NCBI GenBank assembly: GCA_019925095.2
Contig: CM034392.1
Span: forward strand, 8,733,887-8,797,886
From: Dendrolimus kikuchii
Lineage: Eukaryota; Arthropoda; Insecta; Lepidoptera; Lasiocampidae
Reading direction: 5' to 3'
DNA length: 64,000 nucleotides
In this document: in pieces, positions 44,020 through 54,741 of the stretch
Position numbering within the stretch: the first letter of the stretch is position 1
Layout: every line of letters starts with the position of its first letter
Translations under genes and position numbers: made by a program
The notes under the pieces: model-generated
What the model was told of the DNA's origin: nothing
The model's input: the letters and a program-made list of their open reading frames with translations, nothing else
Database searches by the model: none

Positions 44020-44465
44020 TATAAATTTGCCATACGACCAGTCATGCTGTATGGGTAGGAATGTTGGGCCACTAAAGTGATAAACCACAAACGTCGCCAC
44101 TCAGCTGAGATGAGAATGTTTAGATGGATGTGTGGTGTTACAAGAATGGATAAGGTGAGAAATGAGTAATACATAAGGGGATCTTTGAAAGTTGCACCCG
44201 TAACTGAAAAATTGAGAGGAAGAAGATTAAGTTGGTATGGGCATATAATGAGGAGGGATGAAAGTCACGTGACAAAAAGAATGTTAAACTTCAAGATAGA
44301 CGAGTACAAATGTAACGGTATACCAAAAAAAAGATGGATGGATTGTGTGAAGGATGATATGAAGATATGTGGTCTGACAGAAGATGTATGTCAGAGTAGA
44401 GGAGTTTGGAAGGAAAAGACATATTGTGCCGACCCCAAATAATTGGGATATGGTGAAAGAAAATA
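44020..44465 (+). pseudogene. RTE-like LINE ORF C-terminus
   Basis: The + strand reads RPVMLYG, a stop, ECWATKVI, then AEMRMFRWMCGVTRMDKVRN, a stop, YIRGSLKVAPVTEKLRG, RRLSWYGHIMRRDESHVTKR, KKRWMDCVKDDMK and VWKEKTYCADPK before TAA at 44440. It is the conserved domain after the reverse transcriptase in RTE-like ORFs (order YG.E.W, RM.RW..G.TR.D, L.W.GH..RR, GRP..RW.D). Two stops (44056, 44167) disable it. A shorter relative lies at 59925-60080. Confidence 0.8.
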
Positions 44466-44599
44466 GAATTGGATTTAAAAATATATTTAAATTAGATTTT
44501 AGGTAGAATTTTTCCAAAGTCTAAACTATCTTATGTCTATAAGTATGGAATAAATAAGTGGTAACAGTATAATAACTTAATTAAACTACGTTTTAACAG

Positions 44600-44671
44600 G
44601 CATGTTTGCTGAAGAGTTTCTTGCGCCGCTTCTTCTCCTCAAGCCACAACATGTTGCGAAGCGGTGATAAA
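44600..44671 (+). mobile_element. LINE 3' end scrap
   Basis: GTTTGCTGAAGAGTTTCTTG, CGCCGCTTCTTCTCCTCAAG resembles the sequence found just after the stop codon of some lepidopteran LINEs (GAGTTTCTTGCCGGTTCTTC). It is followed directly by family J. Confidence 0.45.
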
Positions 44672-44893
44672 TTAGATTAGGCTCACACAGAGTAAATAAT
44701 AACCATAAACAAAATTAAAACTGAATAATTAAGATGTACAAGTTGGCGATAGGCTAAACAAAACTCATTGACACTTGAGATCTTTGTCTTCCATGTTTAG
44801 GGCTACTGAAAAGTGGCCGAAACGTCAGAATAATAAAAATCAAATAAATCACCGTACTTAAAACCGTTAAAATATAGTTTTATTATGTATACT
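44672..44893 (+). repeat. Repeat family J, copy 2
   Basis: ATTAGATTAGGCTCACAC, AGTAAATAATAACCATAAAC, CTACTGAAAAGTGGCCGAAA and ATATAGTTTTATTATG parallel 13196-13445. Confidence 0.6.
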
Positions 44894-45019
44894 AGCCGCA
44901 AAAACTTACCTTACGTGAGTTTAATGACTACAATAGAAACATGGTTTCGTCCCTTTCAATATTTTATATTCAAATTTCATTTATAAAGGTAAAATTCAGT
45001 TACGTTTTTTCCGATACAG

Positions 45020-45225
45020 AGATACGGTATATATTTCCTGATGTTAAGTTAAAATACCCAGAAGACCCACGGAAAGGTCACAAGATCGTAATAAAAGGCT
45101 TCAATGCTAGAATCGATGAAAATATGATTTCAGGCAAGGAATCCACTTATTACCACTTTATTGAATTTCCTGACATTTCACCTCGCAGAGGAAATGCCAA
45201 CGATAACTCATTTTCTTTATACTAG
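45020..45225 (+). CDS. Possible terminal exon of an unknown gene (weak)
   Basis: A T-rich tract ending CGATACAG (45012-45019) could be an acceptor. The frame that then stays open reads IRYIFPDVKLKYPEDPRK, GHKIVIKGFNARIDENMISG, KESTYYHFIEFPDISPRRGN to TAG at 45223. It has a mixed, protein-like composition that is unusual for chance AT-rich frames. No domain is recognised and there is no upstream exon. A family A copy begins 40 bases later. It may be a real last exon, a decayed one, or chance. Confidence 0.25.
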
Positions 45226-45263
45226 CAATATTATTTACATTAAAAATAGGTTTTTGGGGTTAA

Positions 45264-45584
45264 GTTTTATTTTTATTGCAGGAGTTCAGCAGACAGGCAG
45301 ACGGCCCATTTAATGGAAAGCGGTTACTATTGTCTATAGACATTTGCAACACTAAAGGTGCTACAAATGCGTTGCTGCTCTCTTAAGGGAGATTGGAACC
45401 TGGTCATTAATGCCGGAACACAACTCAAGGCTGTTATGGCGTCATACTCTAGACCAGGGGTGGTAGCCATCCAGTCGGGTAAATACCCTGCCACCTGGCT
45501 GTGGATTCTTTTGTCACCTCTTACAACAAGCCGGCCGGCCCCAGGAAATTATATTCTTTCTCAGATCCTGCACGGATAAAACTG
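45264..45584 (-). mobile_element. Family A repeat, full-length copy
   Basis: Antisense from TTTTATTTTTATTGCAGGAG to CCTGCACGGATAAAAC, with all usual marks (e.g. the complement of TGGTCTAGAGTATG as ACTCTAGACCAGGGGTGG). It appears to be one of the better-preserved copies. Confidence 0.8.
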
Positions 45585-45984
45585 AGTTGGTGCAAGCCTT
45601 CTTTTTAACGTAGTATGTATCTAGAGGTAGTTTATCTTAGATCCAAAATGTGTTTCCCATCCACTTATTCAGGATTTTGTGGCCATTTTAATCAATTTAG
45701 ATTTTTTATGTCGGTCCGTTTGTCATAATAAGTCATAAATAACCATTTTTTTAGAAACTACTGGATCTTTACGAATGATATTTGACAAGGTGTACTCTAT
45801 AGAGTGATGTACCTAAGAAAGTCCTTTACCATCCTAAATCCGAATATCCGATCCGAGTTTTTGGTGGGAACTGAAAGAGGACGTTGTGATGCGCAGTTTT
45901 ATTTTCTAAAAATGTTCAAAATTACTCTAAAATGAACAATAGTTGTAGAATATTCATAGTTTTTGAGTAGAATTATGTGTTTTT
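45585..45984. other. Intergenic DNA, nothing recognised
   Basis: No feature was recognised. Confidence 0.4.
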
Positions 45985-45989
45985 GTGAG

Positions 45990-46215
45990 GATTGTGAACT
46001 GTATAGTCAAATGTGGCCTTTTGCGCTTTCACAAGAAGCCCGTTGAATGGCGTCAGTTGAGTCTACAATTCAACTGCGCTAAGCATGAAGACTTATACAT
46101 AAGAATTGGCTGTATGGACAAAGATACCTTTGTGACAATTTCTATTACTACAACTCAGAGAACGACAAAGTCTATTTTGGCTTGTAAAATCTATGTGCCA
46201 GTAGCAATAGATTAA
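45990..46215 (+). CDS. Possible exon of an unknown gene (weak)
   Basis: After a T-rich stretch ending TTTTTGTGAG (45989) a frame stays open for about 74 codons to TAA at 46213. It includes CGLLRFHKKPVEWRQLSLQF, NCAKHEDLYIRIGCMDKDTF and VTISITTTQRTTKSILACKI, a beta-strand-like pattern with four cysteines. There is no known domain, no clear start codon and no polyadenylation signal nearby. It could be an old exon or a chance frame. Confidence 0.25.
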
Positions 46216-46379
46216 AATATATTCCAATTCCAAACTGGTAAAGCACTTTCTTGGCTGACTATAATACAATGATATAGTAAAATCGCGAATCATCTGCAAA
46301 CTAGGTATATTTAGACTTTTCCGCTTTTCGTAACCGTCGGGTTTCACCTGCAACAATGTTATGGTTATTGACTGTGGTC

Positions 46380-46503
46380 AAATGCGTTTTATTTATAACG
46401 TTAAAAATAACGCCGTTAACGAATAGCTTCATTAGTTTATATACAATATACTACATACGTTATCTGTCAATATTCAACGCTATTATCAATATCGAACAGA
46501 AAT
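46380..46503 (-). repeat. Family M scrap
   Basis: CAAATGCGTTTTATTTATAA, CGTTATCTGTCAATATTCAACG (46459-46480) show parts of the family M order found at 12985 and 47890, mainly reversed. Confidence 0.4.
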
Positions 46504-46806
46504 AAGTCGTGGTAGCGTAATGGCTAGCGCACGCGTTTCAAACTTAAAGCGCGCGGGTTCGAATCCTGGCCGGAACGCATGCACCACTTAAGTAGATTTC
46601 TGACCTAATGTGCATATTGTTACAATTACCACGTGCTAACGGTGATGGATAACATCGTGATAAAACCCGCACATCGAGATGACCGATGTGTCAAACCTGC
46701 CAAGCCGCTTTTGACAAGCGTGGCGAGTATACTGTCCGTTCCCTTACAATGGGAGGCCCGAGCCCAGCAGTTGGACGACATTTATGGGCTGTGATTATTA
46801 TTTATT
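46504..46806 (+). mobile_element. tRNA-derived SINE, family B, full-length
   Basis: GTGGTAGCGTAATGGCTAGC (A-box region) is followed by a consensus B box, GGTTCGAATCC, at 46556-46566. The tRNA-like head continues into CCGGAACGCATGCACCAC, then the body as at 41331, ending TTATGGGCTGTGATTATTAT. It is the best-preserved copy here, with intact-looking polymerase III promoter boxes. Confidence 0.88.
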
Positions 46807-47499
46807 TTATATCTGCGTGAAACGGTTAATGACCATGACAGTATCCCAGATGAGGCAGTAAGATAAGAAATACGTTTTTTAGTGGTTTTTCAAACTCATC
46901 CTTTATCAGGGATAAAGAAGGAAACAAAAATTATGAGGTGTTCGTAAGATGCACGTTTTATGTGAAGTTTATAATAAGTATACACGCTGTATCAAATCAG
47001 TAGGCCGATATCTTTTATTACCGGCCCGAAATAAAGTATCGTTGTAACCTAAATAAGTTTAATGCTGCACAAATTTTGTACAAAATAAAAATTAATAAAC
47101 GGAAGCACACTTTCGTACATAATTAAAACCCTCCGCGGCGTTAACGCCTTGGAAAAGTTTAATTGACCTTATAAAAATATCTTTTGTTTAAGAAAAGAAC
47201 CGCTTTCTTGTCCAAAGAGATCCATTTTCAGTGGTCGAAGGAAAGAGCTTTCGGGCTGTACAATTTTTCTCATTGTTACAAAGGATTTTTTTTCCCAATT
47301 ATTTCTGTAAGATATTCCTTAAAAGTAATTGCTTTCTACTTTCGTATCTTGGTAGAAGTACTAACTGTTTTGCTACATTTGCGTTTGTCATTTCATTAAA
47401 TAATTGTACCTAACTGATGTTAAGAAATCATTATGTGAAAATGGTAGTTAAATCCTGGTTTACATTTGTTGCATTTTTGTATTATTATATTTTTAATCT
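46807..47499. other. Intergenic DNA, nothing recognised
   Basis: Short frames at 47184-47413 have no recognisable content. Confidence 0.4.
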
Positions 47500-47822
47500 A
47501 TATATATATATAAAAGAAAGTCGTGTTAGTTACACTATTTATAACTCAAGAACGGCTGTACCTATTTGGCTGAAAATTGGTGTGGAGGTAGCTTAACACC
47601 AGGAGACGGACATAGGATACTTTTTATCCCGTTGGAACCGGTAGGTGGCGCTGAGATCGGGTTCTAGAATCACGTGGAGCGATTTTGGTGATTTTGTTTT
47701 TGTGTGTTTGAGTGGGTTCCCGGATGTTTAGATTCGCAATTAGAACCAGTATGTGTCGCTGGCATCGGGCCCTACATTATTATTTTTTCAGGGCAGGACA
47801 ACGTCTGCCGGAGCCGCTAGTT
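47500..47822 (-). repeat. Dispersed repeat family F, long reversed copy
   Basis: The minus strand runs from CTAGCGGCTCCGGCAGACG, TTGTCCTGCCCTG through CCGATGCCAGCGACACATAC and ATCTCAGCGCCACCTACCGG to a 5'-extended part (on +, AACTCAAGAACGGCTGTACC and AGGTAGCTTAACACCAGG). This extension is missing from the + copies and represents more of the parent element. Confidence 0.7.
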
Positions 47823-47889
47823 TATACTATATATTATAGTTGTAATATTGTAAATTATATTTCTAAAGGTTCATCTGCACCGGTATTAT

Positions 47890-48195
<306 letters not shown>

Positions 48196-49685
48196 ACACT
48201 AACCCAGCCCCAGTATAATGGATAGTTTCGTAAGTGTCGTTAATTTTTCTATTGGCCGTCAATGAGTGGCGTGCCAATTAAACGTTTCGTATCACATTTC
48301 ATATCAGTTAATTTTAAAACTCAAACTGTGTTTGTGTTACGTTTCAGCTCTAGATCAAAATATTACCTTGAAGCCTGTTTATGACGTCCACTTTTAGGAG
48401 CTAGTAGCTGCTCCGTTGAAGATGGAATCGAAAGTTACTAGTGCTTGTACCTTGTTAATTTCGGCACGGAAGAAGAATACATTTCAATGCAAATCAAATC
48501 GTATTTATTTTGCATTAGACACAGTTGTTGTGCTTTCATATTATAAATTAGAACCACTGACACTACAATGCGGATTCGTGACCTAGCATTGCACAATATT
48601 TTAGAACCAAAATCAGAGGCGGCTCTAGCCCATGTAGCGTCCGTGTGCAATCTATACCCTGGCACCCACTAGCACGGTCAAAATAGATTACTTACAGTTA
48701 TATTTTCACATGTGAACGGAAATTTCGATATAAATGTTGCAATTTTAAAAGATGTCGGGAAACATTAGGTACACGTTCAGAATAAGAACTCGCATAGAAA
48801 CCGTACTAAAAAGCAACAACATAGATAGTGTTGTTTTATTTTCGCTTATGACACAATTTGGTGTGTGAAATAGGCATATACAATATTTTTATTTTTTTTC
48901 ATTCACTCCCAAGTTGGCCTATACTGATAAGTGAAACAAAGATATAGTAACGAAATATTATTTTTTCCTTATAATCTATGAGAGAGAGTTCTTGTTCTGA
49001 TTGTACAGGAGTAAAAAGTATTCTAAAGAACGAAAGGGTTAAAAGAATAATGTGACAATACGCCATTATAATCTTTAATTATCTGTTTTAAGTCTGATTT
49101 CACGTTGCAACAAAAGTTATTATATAGAGTAAAGGAGCTAGTTGGGCGCGCCTTATTTTTCTATCGCGTCCAGCATCGGCCATGGTCTTGGAGAGCGCTG
49201 GCGCCGCGAGCGGCGCGTACTTTTCAACTTACAAAATCAACACTAAAAACAAATGGGTAGAAAGAAAGGGCGAGACAGTCCATTCATATTTGTAGTTCTG
49301 TCGATGTGACAACTGTCTACTGTTTTCGTCTATTGACTGTAGAACCATAATAAAACATTTAATTGAAAATACCCCAAATATCAGAAACTACTCAACGGAT
49401 TGAGAACTAATTTTTGAAAACGTTTTTGAACCTTTAAAATCACGCTCTGTTTTATAATTTTCAAATTTGAATCATGAACTATCATGATTCAAAATTTAAG
49501 GATGCACAATTTTACGACTTTGGAAGTTAATATCTCCTCTCTTACTGATATAAATAAAAAAGTTATTAAAGAACATCGTTTCAGCGTCTGAAAACTCTCT
49601 CAGTGAAAATTGAAGTGGCATGAACAGGGAGTAAACAAGAAATACAAATTTGTTTCATTTAACGTGTCACAACAAAGATTGGTCC
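48196..49685. other. Intergenic DNA with one GC-rich patch
   Basis: 49148-49215 contains GGGCGCGCC and GGCGCCGCGAGCGGCGCG, strongly self-complementary and CpG-rich. At 49465-49500 TTCAAATTTGAATCATGA and ATCATGATTCAAAATTT form an inverted pair. No gene was recognised in this 1.5 kb. Confidence 0.4.
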
Positions 49686-49990
49686 AATAATAACAATAGC
49701 AGCCTATAAACGTCACATTGCTTGGGCCTCCCATTTACAAGGGACCGGACAGTATACCCGCCATACTTGTCCAAGACGGACTGGCGAGTTTGACAGATCG
49801 GATGTGCAGGTTTCATCACGATGTTTTCCTTCGCCATTAGGACATGGTAATTGTAACAACACATTACATTAGGTCAGAAAACTAGGCAATTTTCTGGTTA
49901 CAATGGCACTTATGCAAGCTGTGCATGCTTTCCGGCTAGGATTTAAATCCACGGCCTTTGAACTTCGAACGCGTGTGCTAGTTATAAACT
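49686..49990 (-). mobile_element. tRNA-derived SINE, family B
   Basis: The + strand reads AGCAGCCTATAAACGTC, GACAGTATACCCGCCATAC, AACATTACATTAGGTCAG and CTAGGATTTAAATCCACGG, then GCGTGTGCTAG, the complement of the family B order. The B box has lost the consensus (GGATTTAAATCC). Confidence 0.75.
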
Positions 49991-50049
49991 ATAAACTAAA
50001 TTTACGGTGCGGTATAACTATACGCTAGTCTATTTTCAATTCATTTAAT

Positions 50050-50670
50050 ATGTGCTTGTGCCGGTCAAGTAGACTGCCATGCTCCACTGCCCTACAAAAT
50101 GAGAGGCTTAATGATAGAATTATAGGCCTGTCCTTTCAACTTAAGCGGCATTTTGGGGTCACAAATGACACGTGTCATCTCACGCCACTTGGCGCAAGCT
50201 GCTGTGATACGGGCTTTGATGTTATGGTCGATGTCCCCGGACGCGCTAAGTACAGATCCCAAGTACTTAAACTAGTCCGTGCGCTCTACCGTATCTTCGC
50301 CTATGCGAACGGATGTGGGATCTGTAGTGTTGCAAGCCAATTACTCAGTCTTTGCCACAATTAGTCTCAGACCGCCGTTCTCTAGCGATCCTTTTCATGT
50401 ATTCACACATCGCACCAAGCACCCCCTGTCTGAATATACCAGCGCGATATCGTCGGCATGCATGAGCAACCATGGAGTTTGCTCATCATCTCTTATGCTG
50501 TTCGACATTTCGTCTAACATCACGGTGAAGAGAAACGGACTAAGGACATATCCCTGGTGCACTCCTACCGTTATGGGGAAGGGTGTAGTGTCGCCAACAG
50601 CGGCTAACATTATCGTTGCTATGGCTATGTATTTGTTAATGAATTGCAAAGGTGACGCTAATAAATCGCC
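50050..50670 (-). pseudogene. RTE-type reverse transcriptase remnant
   Basis: On the minus strand, from 50649: GDTTPFPITVGVHQGYVLSP, FLFTVMLDEMSNSIRDD, WLLMHADDIALVYSD. The last carries the catalytic Asp pair of motif C in the form ADD. The copy continues in other frames as LRLIVAKTE, a stop, DPTSVRIGEDTVERTD, then FKYLGSVLSASG, NIKARITAACAKWREMTR, PKMPLKLKGQAYNSIIKP and a stop. This polymerase copies the element RNA into DNA at the nicked target. Stops and shifts (e.g. near 50355 and 50100) make the copy dead. Both the endonuclease part and the C-terminus are absent. Confidence 0.88.
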
Positions 50671-51407
50671 ATCGAATCGCCACTTGTTTAACTATTTCAT
50701 AATCTTATTATAATTTTGACTTGGAAAACTGTTTTTTCCTCAATAAAAGGTACCTTATGTCCTATTGTATTCCCCTGACAACTAACAAAGTGTATGCAAA
50801 AATTCGTGACGATCTGTTAATGCGTGAAAACATCACAGGCTCACATTCGCGTTTATAGTATTAGTTGGGGATAATGTATGATACATTATTAATAAACCTG
50901 GACAAACTTAGCCTTATCTGAATATTTAATATAGAACTAGCCTTCGAACTCAGAGCTGTATCCTTGCTTAAAAACCAAAGGCAGTAAATTCCTTTCAATA
51001 ATGGAAAGGTTCCATTAGAAACGAGTTCCATCTAATAAAGATTAGTTTGTTTTCTAGCGCACATTAGGGAAGTAGGTAGCTAAAATAAGTAGGTCGAGAT
51101 TGTCGAGTATAAAAGTATTTCCCGACGTTCCCGATTCGGGAACAATAGCGGAGATAAATGAATCGTAGTCGACGGAGCTCCTCGTTTTTCTTCAATACCC
51201 CCACCTGCTCTGTGAGCAGTTTACGTTGTTATTTTATTTACGATTTTAGGTATAATTGTCCTTTATTGTAGTTTATGAGCTCCAGATTTTGTGAAGGAAT
51301 CAAGAATTACCCTGATTCCCTAGTGTGCTCGTAATAGGGGGTTTACTTTTTTTATACTTTTTGTTATTGATACGCTTCAAGTGAAGATTTTTGAGTCTAC
51401 TAACATC
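50671..51407. other. Intergenic DNA, nothing recognised
   Basis: No feature was recognised. Confidence 0.45.
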
Positions 51408-51600
51408 CAGCAGACGTTGTCCTGCCCTAAAAATTAATTTAGAACCCGATTGCAGCGCCATCTACCTGATCCAATTGTGAATTTATACCATCTCGGGACC
51501 CACTAGAATACACACAAAACATTCCTCAAAATCAGTTCAACTGTTTAGGAGGAGTTCAGGGACATTCACATGAACAGAAGAATTTTACATATGAAGATGA
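51408..51600 (+). repeat. Dispersed repeat family F, copy 6
   Basis: CCAGCAGACGTTGTCCTGCC, AGAACCCGATTGCAGCGCC, CTACCTGATCCAATTGTGAA, GGAGGAGTTCAGGGACATTC. It belongs to the same subfamily as 35627. Confidence 0.7.
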
Positions 51601-51997
51601 CTCTTTCTAAAGAACTTACAAAATACTTGATGGACTCCTCAAGTAATCAGACAGCTGATGTTTTCCTGGGACGAGAAATCAATGTGAACAATAAAAGAGT
51701 ATTATTGTCATTCTTCTGAGCAACTTAGAAGATATTTGTCTAGGATTCTGTTTTATTATATTTTACATAATTCAGGTTTCTTTTTAAGGACCGATTTTTT
51801 AATCATCAGGTGAAAGTTATTCATAGAATAAAGTATAACATGGAAAAATTAAAAATGACTGTTACATGAATAAGACAGCGGAATGATTTCACTTTTAATT
51901 TTACTCTAGTTATAATTTATTCGACTAATAATTTTTGTTCGATGATTGAAAAATCGGCCCTGATTACGTTATTATGATTAAAAATAGTAAAAGAAAT
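51601..51997. other. Intergenic DNA, nothing recognised
   Basis: No feature was recognised. Confidence 0.4.
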
Positions 51998-52066
51998 TAA
52001 TTATAATCGGCAGACAGACACACGCATTATGTCCGCAAACTAAACAAGTTAAGCTTGTTTTATCTA
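51998..52066 (-). mobile_element. SINE family H, 3' scrap
   Basis: TAATCGGCAGACAGACACAC, GCAAACTAAACAAGTTAAGC and TTGTTTTAT correspond to the tail-proximal part of the SINE at 7466-7712. Confidence 0.55.
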
Positions 52067-52069
52067 TAT

Positions 52070-52400
52070 ATATTTAGACTATTTCTGCCCGCGACTTCGT
52101 CCGCGTGGAATAGTTACTTTGGGCTAACGCTAACTTCTGTCACACATGATTTTTGCGAAATTTTAACCGTTTATGCAGCGCACGCAGCGGAAGCTCTCAA
52201 AAGGAAAAATACCCCCCGATTTTGAAACATTCTTCATTGGTGCTCCGCTCCTATTGGTCTTAGCGTGATGATATATAGCCTATAGCCTTCCTCGATAAAT
52301 GGGCTTCCTAACAATGAATTTTTAAAATCAGACCAGTAGTCCCTGAGATTAGCGCGTTAAAGCAAACAAACTCTTCAACTTTATATATTAGTATAGATGT
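52070..52400 (+). repeat. RTE-linked 3' repeat with CCCGCGACTTCGTCC
   Basis: It starts ATTTCTGCCCGCGACTTCGTCCGCG, followed by TGCAGCGCACGCAG, TGATGATATATAGCCTATAG, CAGACCAGTAGTCCCTGAG, ATTAGCGCGTT and the end TATATATTAGTATAGATG. It is nearly colinear with the class of short repeat seen reversed at 27455-27812, and better preserved. Confidence 0.75.
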
Positions 52401-53039
52401 CTAATTTCTGTGTTAGTCGTATGTTCGCGTTTGGATTCTGTATGTTGTATAATAGTAATATTTTTAAACATAATAAATAGCAAGGACTTCTCTTGTAGTA
52501 CACAGATAAACAAAGCAAATAATATCCTCTACAAATGTAATTATAAATCACTTAGGAACTTTTCCTAGCAATATCTCACAGAAAGCTTACAAACAACAGT
52601 AAAATCGCCCTAAACTGTTACTAAATGGAGATTGAAATAAAGTTCAACGCAATGGTTTCCAGTCGCCGTAAACGATTTATTTGTTTACACTTAAGTGAAA
52701 CTCGTGTGATGTAAGACTACACAAATAAGGCATATAACATATAATTTAATTATCAAGCCTACTGCCAAGCTTATTAATTTTCTCAATTAACGTTATGTAT
52801 ATATGTATTAATTTTCGCCATAACGGTGCCTGCAGAGGCGATGCGTCATCATTAATCTCTTCATACATATACGTTTATTTCAAGTGCTTTATACTTTTGA
52901 CCTTTCTTCAACATATCTGCGGTTTGATCGTGGTGAGTGCTTCGCGGTCTATACGCACCAATTTTACTATCCACACTGCTTTAATGTTGTTTTGTCAATA
53001 GCCTTTCTTCTTACTCTCTACAAGCATTACGAGTATAGA
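52401..53039. other. Intergenic DNA, nothing recognised
   Basis: No gene or family member was recognised. Confidence 0.4.
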
Positions 53040-53345
53040 CGTGATAGAGCCATGCCGGAATCATAATCTGATTGTAGGACCTACTGGAGGGACTCGAGCG
53101 GTGTGATATCACGCCCTCACAGAATATCGACGTGAAACGGTTAGCCTTAAGCGAATCGTTTTTCGTACGATGATTGAGAGTTCCAAAGGCCACTTTCCCC
53201 TCCCCAGATTCCACCACCTTTAGCCTATCCTCTTATCTCACACACTTTACCCAATCCCTCTATCCGACCCTAAAGGCTGGCTCCGCTATACGTTGGCTCC
53301 TGTCTAGTCCAAACATCTATAGACGACGTTAACGCCGTCTGCCAG
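53040..53345 (+). repeat. Family D, uninterrupted copy
   Basis: GACGTGATAGAGCCATGCCG, CGGTGTGATATCACGCCCTC, ACAGAATATCGACGTGAAAC, GGTTAGCCTTAAGCGAATCG, CGTACGATGATTGAGAG, a CT-rich middle, CTAAAGGCTGGC and CCAAACATCTATAGACGACG. It shows the original structure of the copies split at 3378 and 12180. Its 3' end resembles that of family A, so the two families may share a tail. Confidence 0.65.
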
Positions 53346-53545
53346 CTTGAATCAAATCAAATAATTTATTGCCTAAAAACATGGTAGTTGTACAAATAGG
53401 TCTTGTTATTTTATAATGATCACATTTTTTTTGCCAGTTTGCCATACAAATTTTTGAAACTTATATAGGTACTTACATAATTATTTCGATATTTATTTGG
53501 TTTTAATTATTAGTATACCTTAAATTTAACAAAATATTAAATTAC
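53346..53545 (-). mobile_element. LINE 3' tail with AATCA repeats
   Basis: TTGAATCAAATCAAATAATTTATTGCC followed by AAAACATGG and GTACAAATAGGTCTTG is an antisense LINE end of the type with a pentanucleotide tail. The rest is AT-rich. Confidence 0.4.
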
Positions 53546-53755
53546 TAGCTGCCCCGGCAGACGTTGTTCTGCCCTGAAGAAATAAAATTTAGAACCCGAT
53601 TGCAGCGCCACCTACCGGATCCAAATGTAAACTATCCTATCTTTCAAGTCGGATCAAACTGCACACGGTGTGCAAATTTGATTAAAATCGGTCAAGTAGT
53701 TTAGGAGTCCATTGAGGACAAACATTGTGACACGAGATTTATATATATTAAGATA
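53546..53755 (+). repeat. Dispersed repeat family F, copy 7
   Basis: CTAGCTGCCCCGGCAGACG, TTGTTCTGCCCTG, GAACCCGATTGCAGCGCC, CACCTACCGGATCC and, at the end, GACACGAGATTTATATATA. Confidence 0.7.
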
Positions 53756-53819
53756 AACAAAATTTAGTTTGACAACACAATTTAATTTGATAGTAATATG
53801 GTACAAATATTATAAATAT

Positions 53820-54316
53820 TGTTACAACCTAGACGCCGACAAAGACAAATTCCACGTACCTACAGATTTGTAGAAGCACATTTATTACCCGTCGGCATTT
53901 GAACTAATAACATTGAAACTATTGTAATTATTTTATGATCGTCTACTTTTGTTTACTTATTTATTGGCATACGTTTCTAGAGCCAGGTGTTACGGATTTT
54001 AAAGTACAAGCTGATTCTAGGAAATTCGGTCCACGTGGCCGGGCGGGCACATTGCACTCGTGCAGTATAAAACGATGGCCTGATTGAGGGAGGGAGGCAG
54101 TCGAGCGAGCACCACGATCAAGGCGAGACGTGTGTATATTCGGGAATCTATTAATGACGGACTTTGCGCGTTTTATTGAATTACGACCTTCTGCATTACG
54201 TTTGGATTTGTTGTGTTCAGTTATATTTGTACCTGTGTTATACGTATTTGTATAGTTCTTATAAACTCTATAATAATTCCAACGGCATTTTAATTCAAGT
54301 CTCGCGGCTCTTAACG
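53820..54316 (+). mobile_element. Solo LTR, copy 3 (~497 bp)
   Basis: TGTTACAACC to CTCTTAACG, with GTGCAGTATAAAACGATGGC (TATAAA at 54066-54071), CTGATTGAGGGAGGGAGGC and GTTATATTTGTACCTGTG as in the other two copies. A 90-codon frame at 54164-54436 runs over its 3' end and is incidental. No internal retrotransposon sequence lies on either side. Confidence 0.8.
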
Positions 54317-54508
54317 CTATATTTGATAAATAGCGGTTTACAGCTTTCAGTTATATCTATTTTGAACATTACTCGTATACAACGTTTCTGCATTAAGAAT
54401 ATATATTTATATTGGATGAGTTACCCTAAAATATGATACCATAGCTTAAAACAGATTCTTCAAGCCCATAGTAAGCTGTAAGCAGAACGTCTGTATTCAC
54501 TGTTGGTG
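54317..54508. other. Intergenic DNA, nothing recognised
   Basis: No feature was recognised. Confidence 0.4.
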
Positions 54509-54741
54509 CCAATTTGTCAACATCACAATAGACTACATTCTCAAACCACTTTAACATTATTTTTTCAACGTATTATATAATTTATAAACTGTGGTGTAAC
54601 CAATTTGTCAACATCACAATAGACATTATAACTCACTAGTGAGTTTTTTTTTTATTTTAACATTTTCAAGAAAAAATAAATTAATGTTCCACCTTAACAT
54701 TCTTTTTTCAACGTATTATATAATTTATAAACTGTGGTGTA
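54509..54741 (+). repeat. Interleaved short direct repeats with a palindrome
   Basis: Unit 1 (CCAATTTGTCAACATCACAA plus TAGAC, 25 bp) is at 54509-54533 and 54600-54624, identical. Unit 2 (53 bp, with TTCAACGTATTATATAATTT and ATAAACTGTGGTGTA) is at 54546-54598 and 54689-54741, with two differences. The order is 1-2-1-2. Between them, AACTCACTAGTGAGTT at 54630-54645 is a perfect 16-bp palindrome. Confidence 0.88.

Noticed and set aside
41331..46566. tRNA-like sequences with A and B boxes
   Set aside because: They are SINE heads: no cloverleaf with paired acceptor ends was found and they continue into SINE bodies.
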